Assembly: GCA_035506335.1 (NCBI GenBank)
Contig: DATJPN010000039.1
Coordinates: 1-54,509 of the forward strand
Source: DAIDKA01 sp035506335
GTDB lineage: Bacteria > Pseudomonadota > Gammaproteobacteria > Steroidobacterales > Steroidobacteraceae
Direction: 5' to 3'
DNA length: 54,509 nt
Numbering within the stretch: the first letter of the stretch is position 1; each line of letters begins with the position of its first letter. The notes below the pieces were generated by a model. It saw only the letters and a list, made by a program, of their open reading frames with translations. It was not told the DNA's origin and made no database searches. The translations under genes were made by a program, and so were the position numbers. Positions 49,252 to 54,509 of this stretch are shown piece after piece.

Positions 49252-50505
49252 TCAGATTGGAATCGAATTGCGTCCAGCCGGAACCGCGGCAAAGCGCGGA
49301 TTGGTCTCGATCAGTCCCAACGCCAGCACCGCGGCCACCAGGGGCATGGCGGCGGCCATGATGAGCGGAGCCGAGAGGCTGAAGCGATCGGCGAGCGCAC
49401 CCGCAACCAGCGGACTGACGACCCCACCGGCGATTTCGCCCACGCCGATCACCAGCCCCATTGCGGTCGCCGCGCGTCGCAGTGACACGGTCTCCGACGG
49501 AACGACGCCCATGAACAGCGGAAACGCACCCGCGCCCATCCAGCCGATGACCATCAGGCCCGTCATCGCCACGACGGCACCGTGGACCCACAACGCCGCG
49601 ACCGGGCACAGGGCCAGCATGGCGCAGAAGGCGATCATCGGCGGCCGGCGGCCGAGGCGGTCGGACAACAAGGGCACCAGCACGCCGCCCACGGCGGGGC
49701 ACAGACCCAGGATGCCCATGATCACCGACATGGTCGTCGGCGACATGCCCAGCGTGACGGTGATGTACTGCGGCAGAATGATGGAGCCGACGACGAGCGA
49801 ACCCACCATCAGGCAGCTGATGCCGCAGCACAGGGCGATATTGCGGGTCGACAGCATGGTCCAGATGGCATCGGAGGGTTCCCGCTCGGGAGCCGGGCCC
49901 CGAGGCGGCTCATCGACCAGCCACCAGATGAGCAGCGTCAGGATCAATCCCGGCACGCCGGCGACGAAGAATGCCGCATGCCAGGAATAGGCCTTGGCGA
50001 GCGCCACCAGCACGAGGGGCGCCAGCGCGGTGCCGATCACCGAACCGAAGACGTTCTGGGTGACACCGGCGTTCAGGCCACGCCGCTGCTGCGCGGTGAC
50101 CGCGGTCAGGATCGCGAGGCAGATCGGCAGAAAAGGGCCTTCGACGGCGCCCATCACCAGTCGCGCGGCGAACAGGGTCCAGAACGAGTTCGCGAGCCCG
50201 GACAGTACCGAGCACGCCGAGAAGATCACCATGGCGGCCAGCAGGAACGGCTTGCGTGCCCCGATGCGATCGGACCAGAAGCCGATCAGGTACGCTCCGA
50301 GCGCCCAGGTCAGTGCCAGCGCCGCCGGCAGCGCCGTCAATTCGAAATTGGTCAGATGCAGATCCGGGACGACGAAGGGCGACAGGAAGGTGATCGCCAT
50401 CCGGTCCATGTAGGCGAAGCCCCACGCCAGGCCCAGCAGCAACAGCGTGCGAACTTCGATGAACAGCTCGCCGCCCTTCGGCAACTCAGACGAGTCCTGT
50501 GGCAT
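49252..50505 (-). CDS. MFS transporter (anion/sugar-acid type), 12 helices
   Basis: 417 residues from the ATG at 50505 (AGGAGGGGGATCC upstream). The first helix WGFAYMDRMAITFLSPFVVPDL, then WALGAYLIGFWSDRIGARKPFLL (motif A) and RLVMGAVEGPFLPICLA, are typical of the ACS- and OFA-type organic-anion carriers. LSDRLGRRPPM is in the second half. The substrate is unknown. It is divergent from the SDR at 50644, which suggests uptake of a compound that the SDR processes. Confidence 0.88.
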   Translation of the reverse strand: MPQDSSELPKGGELFIEVRTLLLLGLAWGFAYMDRMAITFLSPFVVPDLHLTNFELTALPAALALTWALGAYLIGFWSDRIGARKPFLLAAMVIFSACSVLSGLANSFWTLFAARLVMGAVEGPFLPICLAILTAVTAQQRRGLNAGVTQNVFGSVIGTALAPLVLVALAKAYSWHAAFFVAGVPGLILTLLIWWLVDEPPRGPAPEREPSDAIWTMLSTRNIALCCGISCLMVGSLVVGSIILPQYITVTLGMSPTTMSVIMGILGLCPAVGGVLVPLLSDRLGRRPPMIAFCAMLALCPVAALWVHGAVVAMTGLMVIGWMGAGAFPLFMGVVPSETVSLRRAATAMGLVIGVGEIAGGVVSPLVAGALADRFSLSAPLIMAAAMPLVAAVLALGLIETNPRFAAVPAGRNSIPI

Positions 50506-50643
50506 CCGGATCCCCCTCCTGGCGGCGCTTCGTTGGCGCTTCGACCTTCGGGCATGATAGTGCATACACGGCCGGCGGGGGCGCGGCTTTACAGCCCCGG
50601 CGCTCCCGTGTTGGACTACCGGGCCATCCGCGGGGAGACGCGC

Positions 50644-51390
50644 GTGAGATTCCAGAACAAGGTCGTCGTGATCCTCGGCGGAAACAGCGGCATCGGCCTT
50701 GCGAGCGCGCAGGCCTTCGCCAGGGAGGGCGCGCGCCTGGTCATCACCGGCCGCAATGCCGAGACGCTCGAACAGGCGCGAGGCATGATCGGCGCGGACC
50801 TCCTGGCGCTGCGGTCGGACATCTCCGACCTGCGACAGGTCTCGGCCCTGATGGAACGCATCGGCGATGCGTACGGCCGCATCGACGTCCTGTTCGTCAA
50901 TGCCGGAATCGGCGGGTTCAGCCCGCTGGAAGAGGTCAGCGAGGAGTATTTCGACCGCATGGTCGGCACGAATCTCAAGGGGCCCTTCTTCGCGGTCCAG
51001 AAGGCGGTGCCGCTGATGGGTCGTGGCGGCGCGATCGTGCTCACCTCCTCCCTCGGTCATGCGAAAGGGATCCCGGGCAACAGTGTCTACGCCGCCGCCA
51101 AGGCGGGGCTGAGATCACTGGCGCGCAATCTCGGGGCGGAGCTCGTGGGCCGCGGCATCCGCGTGAACTGCTTCAGCCCGGGTCCGATCGAGACCCCGCT
51201 CTTCAACCGTTCCGGCATCGCGACGGAGGAATTGCCCGCCATCCGCCAGGCCATCATCGACATGGTGCCGATGAAGCGCTTTGGTACCGTGGAGGAGGCC
51301 GCCGACGCCGTGCTCTTCCTGGCGGGCGACAGCTCCACCTACATCACCGGCATCGACCTGTTCGTCGATGGCGGCTGCGTCAGTTTCTGA
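50644..51390 (+). CDS. Short-chain dehydrogenase/reductase
   Basis: 248 residues from the GTG at 50644, preferred because GGGGAGAC sits upstream and the protein then starts RFQNKVVVILGG as in classical SDRs. The cofactor loop is GGNSGIGLASAQ (the usual TGxxxGIG has Gly for Thr). NVNAG-type FVNAGIGG, catalytic Ser in VLTSSLGH and Tyr-x3-Lys in VYAAAKAG are present. The C-terminus DSSTYITGIDLFVDGGC is standard. It reduces or oxidises a hydroxy/keto group with NAD(P). It is followed after 18 bases by the NTF2-like gene. Confidence 0.9.
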   Translation: MRFQNKVVVILGGNSGIGLASAQAFAREGARLVITGRNAETLEQARGMIGADLLALRSDISDLRQVSALMERIGDAYGRIDVLFVNAGIGGFSPLEEVSEEYFDRMVGTNLKGPFFAVQKAVPLMGRGGAIVLTSSLGHAKGIPGNSVYAAAKAGLRSLARNLGAELVGRGIRVNCFSPGPIETPLFNRSGIATEELPAIRQAIIDMVPMKRFGTVEEAADAVLFLAGDSSTYITGIDLFVDGGCVSF

Positions 51391-51408
51391 AGGTCGGAGC
51401 GCGCACCG

Positions 51409-51801
51409 ATGGCCCTCACCGCGACTGAACTCCGGAATCGCGATCGCGTGCTCGCGCTGTATCGCGACGTACTCGACCCGCACGACCGGACCCGCCTGCG
51501 CGAATTCCTGGTCGAGGACTACATCCAGCACAGCCCCGAGGCGCCGGACGGCATCGATGGCATCGGTGATTTCCTGGACTGGATCAAGGCCACGCATCCC
51601 CGGCATCGCAACCACATCAAGCGCATCTTCGCGCAGGACGATCATGTGATCGTGCATCTGCACTGTCCGGTGGGACCGGGCCAACCGGACCTCGCCGTCG
51701 TCGATATCTTCCGGCTCGACGAAGCCGGCATGATCGTCGAGCACTGGGATGTGGTCCAGAAGGTCCCCGAGACCTCGAAAAACGCCAACACGATGTTCTG
51801 A
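51409..51801 (+). CDS. NTF2/SnoaL-like polyketide cyclase-type protein
   Basis: 130 residues without a signal peptide, all within one SnoaL-like fold: RVLALYRDVLDPHDRTRLREFLVEDYIQHSPEAPDG, DDHVIVHLHCPVG and DEAGMIVEHWDVVQ (partly cited). The Asp/His placements match the predicted SnoaL-like aldol-condensation group. It follows the SDR and is likely co-transcribed. The actual reaction is not known. Confidence 0.85.
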   Translation: MALTATELRNRDRVLALYRDVLDPHDRTRLREFLVEDYIQHSPEAPDGIDGIGDFLDWIKATHPRHRNHIKRIFAQDDHVIVHLHCPVGPGQPDLAVVDIFRLDEAGMIVEHWDVVQKVPETSKNANTMF

Positions 51802-51867
51802 GGATCCGGTTCCGGGGCGCGCGTACAGTTGATCCGGCAACGTCGGTAATCACCTGATTTGATTGTG

Positions 51868-51873
51868 TATACT
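51868..51873 (+). promoter_or_regulatory. Candidate -10 box before the secreted paralogue pair
   Basis: TATACT, 26 bases before the start codon at 51900 and with AAGGGGGAGCAC as ribosome site in between. No good -35 is seen. Confidence 0.4.
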
Positions 51874-51899
51874 GCCTCGCGCATCGCAAGGGGGAGCAC

Positions 51900-52733
51900 A
51901 TGCGACGAGTCTGGCTGGCAACCTGCTTCGCGGTCGTCTGGATCGCGTCTTCCGCGCAGGACGCTCCGCCCCAGGGGGGCGATCCGGCCGGCAGGGCGGC
52001 CGCCCGCGACGCTCGCAACGCGGCGCAGTCGGCGGAATGGAACCGGAATCCGGCCCCGAAGGATCCGCGTGATTTCTCCGGCGTATGGTGGACGCGCGGG
52101 TATGACCGGACCTTCCGGCCGATCGCCGATCATCCGATGTCGCCCGACGCGGCCGCGAGCCTGCTGCCCCTGACGCCGCTCGAGGCGGCGAGCCGACAGC
52201 ATCACCTGGACATGGAAAAGGCCGGTACGCCGATCGCCGACGCACCGACCCAGTGCTTTCCGCACGGCATACCGCGACTGATGGCCTCGCCCTATCCGAT
52301 CGAGTTCGTCTATGCCCCGGGTCTGATCACGATTCTCCACGAGGTCGCCCACAACGTGCGGTTCATCCACATGGACGGCAAACCGGTGCCGGCCGACACG
52401 CCCCGCAGCTTCCTCGGGTACTCGGTCGGACATTGGGAGGGTGATACGCTGGTCATCGTCACCGATCATTTCAACGATCGCACGCAGATCGACGAGGAAT
52501 CCCTGTCCCACGGGCTGCAGCTGAAGGTCACCGAGCGCATGACGCGGTTCACCAACCGGTATGGCGGCGCGGAGATCCGCGATCTGATCACGATCGAGGA
52601 TCCCGAGCATTTCACGAAGCCCTGGACGGCCGAGCGCCTGTATCCGTGGCGCGGCGACATCCAGATCGCCGAATACTCCTGCGAGGAAAACAACCGCAAC
52701 GCGCCGGTGAACGGCATCGCGGTGGCCAAATGA
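51900..52733 (+). CDS. Secreted protein of unknown function (first of paralogous pair)
   Basis: 277 residues with a signal peptide ending at SSAQD. Conserved blocks are DFSGVWWTRGYDRTF, PTQCFPHGIPRLMASPYPIEFV, GHWEGDTLVIVTDHFNDRTQID, LKVTERMTRF and TIEDPEHFTKPWTAE. I recognise this as a widespread environmental family (often near DUF6152 and PQQ genes) with no assigned function. The strand-rich WEGDTLVI and TERMTRF blocks suggest a lipocalin- or cystatin-like binding fold, but this is a guess. The stop overlaps the start of its paralogue (ATGA). Confidence 0.75.
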   Translation: MRRVWLATCFAVVWIASSAQDAPPQGGDPAGRAAARDARNAAQSAEWNRNPAPKDPRDFSGVWWTRGYDRTFRPIADHPMSPDAAASLLPLTPLEAASRQHHLDMEKAGTPIADAPTQCFPHGIPRLMASPYPIEFVYAPGLITILHEVAHNVRFIHMDGKPVPADTPRSFLGYSVGHWEGDTLVIVTDHFNDRTQIDEESLSHGLQLKVTERMTRFTNRYGGAEIRDLITIEDPEHFTKPWTAERLYPWRGDIQIAEYSCEENNRNAPVNGIAVAK

Positions 52734-53455
52734 TCACTCCCGGGAAGATCGGGTGTCTGACCTGGCTCGCGGCGGTGCTCGCCGGCGCACCAGCCCTTGC
52801 CGAGGTGAATCCGCACGCGAGCGATGCGGCGCCGCTATTCGAGCAGCCCGCCGCGGGGACTCCCGATTTCACCGGCAAATGGGCGATCGTGAGCCCCGGC
52901 GGGCACCTGCTCACCACCGCGGGCAGCGAGCCGCCGCTCAACGCCGCAGGCAAGGCCCTGTACGCGAAACGCCGCTCGGCCCTGAAGTCCGGTGATCACC
53001 GGATCGACCCGGTCTCGACCTGCCTGATGCATGGCATACCGCGGCTGCTGCTCGCGCCCTATCCGTTTCTGATCCTGCAGACCACGCGCAACGTGAGCTT
53101 CGTGCACGAGGTCAATCACACCTTCCGGATCATCTACTGGAACCACCCCCCGCCGGAGGATGTCGACCCGACCTACCTCGGGTCGGCTTCCGCCCGCCTC
53201 GACGGCCGGACGCTGGTCATCGACAGCAGCGGTTTCAACGACCTGACGTGGCTCGATTACGCCGGGCTGCCGCACGGCGAGAAGCTGCAAGTCGAGGAGC
53301 GCTACACGCGGGTCGATCCGGACACCATCCACGGCACGGTCACCATCACGGACCCGGATTTCTATACGGCGCCCTGGACCGCGCGCTTCACCCTGAAGCG
53401 CCAGCCCGGCATGGCACTGAAGGAGAACGTCTGCATGGACACCCACCAGATGTAG
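52730..53455 (+). CDS. Secreted protein of unknown function (second of paralogous pair)
   Basis: 241 residues with a signal peptide (MITPGKIGCLTWLAAVLAGAPALAE). It shares the blocks of the preceding gene: TCLMHGIPRLLLAPYPFLIL, FVHEVNHTFRIIYW, ARLDGRTLVIDSSGFNDLTWLD, LQVEERYTRVD and TITDPDFYTAPWTARF. Compared with its partner it lacks some N-terminal residues and ends in a Cys-containing tail (KENVCMDTHQM). The ATGA overlap makes equal expression likely, so the two may form a heteromer. Function unknown. Confidence 0.75.
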   Translation: MITPGKIGCLTWLAAVLAGAPALAEVNPHASDAAPLFEQPAAGTPDFTGKWAIVSPGGHLLTTAGSEPPLNAAGKALYAKRRSALKSGDHRIDPVSTCLMHGIPRLLLAPYPFLILQTTRNVSFVHEVNHTFRIIYWNHPPPEDVDPTYLGSASARLDGRTLVIDSSGFNDLTWLDYAGLPHGEKLQVEERYTRVDPDTIHGTVTITDPDFYTAPWTARFTLKRQPGMALKENVCMDTHQM

Positions 53456-53476
53456 CGGTGGGAAGCGAGGCCGCTG

Positions 53477-53851
53477 TCAACGGGCTCCGCCGACCGGCTG
53501 GCCATTGACCATGGCCTTCATCAGGCTGCCGCCGTTGCTGCCATCCTTGAGCGGGTGGATCGTGATCTCGATCGCGTCGCCTTCCTTGATCGAGGAACGC
53601 CGCCAGCCCTGACGGGACAGGCCATTGGGGCTGCCGCCCTCGATGGACCATTCCGCTGCCGTGCCGGTCTTCGGGTCCGGGACCAGGACCTGCACCCAGA
53701 TGTGGGGATTCGTCCACTGCACCTGCTTCACGGTGCCCACGAGCGTCTTCGTGGTCCCCTGGTCGAACATGGCGAATGAATGGTGCGCCGAAGCGGCCCC
53801 GCACCATGCGCCAAGCACCAGGAGCAAGCCCGAGGCTGTTCTGCTGATCAT
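53477..53851 (-). CDS. DUF6152 family secreted protein
   Basis: 124 residues from the ATG at 53851 (AAGGGGAG upstream; GTG at 53854 possible). Signal peptide ends ASAHHSFAMFD, a hallmark of DUF6152 with the HHSF(A/S) start after cleavage. Then LVGTVKQVQWTNPHIWVQVLV and GDAIEITIHPLKDGSNGGSL complete the family. Members occur near secreted proteins of the kind just upstream and near PQQ dehydrogenases. The function is unknown. The conserved histidines could bind metal. Confidence 0.9.
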   Translation of the reverse strand: MISRTASGLLLVLGAWCGAASAHHSFAMFDQGTTKTLVGTVKQVQWTNPHIWVQVLVPDPKTGTAAEWSIEGGSPNGLSRQGWRRSSIKEGDAIEITIHPLKDGSNGGSLMKAMVNGQPVGGAR

Positions 53852-54032
53852 CACGACTCCCCTTCAAGCAATGCCGTCACGGCCCGCCACGGAACGGATT
53901 TCCAACGCCTTTTCCCACTGATCGGGGGCCAGGCAGGTTGAGATTACAACAGCTACGGTCGGGCAATTCCAGCCTGATGCAGGCCCGAGGGTATACAGCA
54001 CGGTTCCCATGCCCCTTTGTCAATAATGGCGC
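53852..54032. other. Gene-free interval of 181 bases
   Basis: No coding or RNA gene is seen. On the minus strand a TTGACA (54018-54023) and TATACC (53990-53995) occur, but 22 bases apart, too far for a normal promoter. Confidence 0.5.
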
Positions 54033-54509
54033 TCAATGGCCATCGACGCTGTAGGCGAGCAGCACATTGCCCGGCTCGCCGGTGATGCGGCCGTAACCGG
54101 AATTCACGAACAGCATGCCGCCGGCCAGGGTCGGGCCGCCGTTGTCGAGCGAACCGCCGGCGGCCGGTACGGCATTGACCGTGGTGTAGGCCTGGGCCGT
54201 ATCCACGTCCCAGATCACCCGTCCGTCGCGGGCGGCGTAGGCGCGCAGGTGCCCATCCTGCGAACCGGAGAACACCACGCCGGGGATGGCCGTTACCGCC
54301 TGGGACTGGGCCGCGAGGCAATTGCGGGCGCCCCAGCTGCACACCGGCGCCGGCGGCTCGGCCCGCCACAGCTGCTGCCCGTCGGAGAGGCGCAGCGCCA
54401 CGAGCCCGCCGGGGCGGCCCTGGGTGGCCGCGGCATCGGAGACTGGGGCGTACAGCCGCTCCTGATCCGCGGCGCTGCCCCACTCGATGCCGCCCAGACT
54501 GCTGCCCAC
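54033..54509 (-). CDS. PQQ-type beta-propeller dehydrogenase (polyvinyl-alcohol-dehydrogenase-like), cut by window
   Basis: The last ~158 residues of a propeller protein whose start lies beyond the right edge. Blades are GGIEWGSAADQERLYAPVSD, LVALRLSDGQQLWR, GVVFSGSQDGHLRAYAARDGRVIWD and NNGGPTLAGG-like GPTLAGGMLFVNSGYGRITGEPGN. The GIEWGSA start and the NSGY end match the PVA-dehydrogenase branch of PQQ enzymes. Two cysteines in VCSWGARNCLA may form a disulfide. No haem domain is visible in this part; upstream CxxCH motifs are common in the family. The substrate is unknown. Confidence 0.82.
   Translation of the reverse strand: MGSSLGGIEWGSAADQERLYAPVSDAAATQGRPGGLVALRLSDGQQLWRAEPPAPVCSWGARNCLAAQSQAVTAIPGVVFSGSQDGHLRAYAARDGRVIWDVDTAQAYTTVNAVPAAGGSLDNGGPTLAGGMLFVNSGYGRITGEPGNVLLAYSVDGH

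Noticed and set aside
49582..50643. Upstream extension of the SDR frame
   Set aside because: Runs antisense through the MFS gene; the SDR N-terminus begins normally at the GTG at 50644 with a ribosome site.
53990..54023. Promoter for the DUF6152 gene
   Set aside because: TTGACA and TATACC are 22 bases apart, outside normal spacing.
1..54509. tRNA, rRNA, CRISPR, insertion sequence or prophage
   Set aside because: No cloverleaf, repeat-spacer pattern, transposase or phage gene was found on either strand by eye; a program scan could still find small RNAs.

Overview
The window is a GC-rich, densely coded stretch of a Gram-negative chromosome. Gammaproteobacterial markers include a YaiL/DUF2058 protein, a Bcr/CflA exporter, a RutE-type reductase, an NsrR-like regulator and a BarA-like hybrid kinase. 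Several quinoproteins, secreted proteins of unknown function, a DUF6152 protein and NTF2-like proteins fit a soil or freshwater oligotroph of the Steroidobacterales/Nevskiales kind; that placement is inference. I found 49 protein genes, two of them cut by the window edges. I saw no rRNA, tRNA, CRISPR array, insertion sequence or prophage, and no gene-free stretch longer than about 300 bases (the longest is the btuB riboswitch leader).

Layout. 1-1.4 kb: end of an aldehyde dehydrogenase, closed by a clear terminator. 1.4-7.7 kb: a leftward run of a cobalamin riboswitch, a BtuB-type receptor, a sugar dehydrogenase-cupin fusion and two FtsX/MacB-type ABC permeases with no ATPase. 7.7-15.4 kb: carbon storage and central metabolism (phosphoglucomutase, a DedA-rhodanese fusion, transaldolase, alpha-glucan phosphorylase) around a Bcr/CflA exporter. 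15.5-23.1 kb: RutE-like reductase, YaiL-like protein, methylmalonate-semialdehyde dehydrogenase, small secreted and cupin proteins, and PEP carboxylase.

23.2-37.6 kb is the most interesting part, a redox island. It holds a TonB receptor divergent from a two-CxxCH outer protein, a YVTN propeller, and an NsrR-like regulator translationally coupled to a one-haem protein of unknown function behind an NsrR-type operator. It also holds a quinohaemoprotein alcohol dehydrogenase with the Asp-x-Asp metal signature of lanthanide enzymes and a four-helix membrane protein with paired histidines. It ends with a four-gene overlapping operon (di-haem peroxidase-like lipoprotein, porin, covalent-FMN protein, ApbE flavin transferase) read from a promoter covered by a Fur-like palindrome. 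I read this as an iron-responsive, flavin- and haem-based electron route across the periplasm; the function is inferred.

37.6-43.4 kb: a fumarylacetoacetate-hydrolase-family enzyme with a TetR/CerR-type regulator, divergent from a three-part efflux pump (HlyD, DHA2 MFS, NodT). 43.6-48.7 kb: a REC-PAS-GGDEF-EAL protein coupled to a BarA-like hybrid kinase. 48.7-54.5 kb: a likely catabolic or secreted-protein region with two NTF2-like proteins, an MFS carrier, an SDR, a tandem pair of paralogous secreted proteins, a DUF6152 protein and the end of a PQQ propeller dehydrogenase. No PQQ biosynthesis genes lie in the window.
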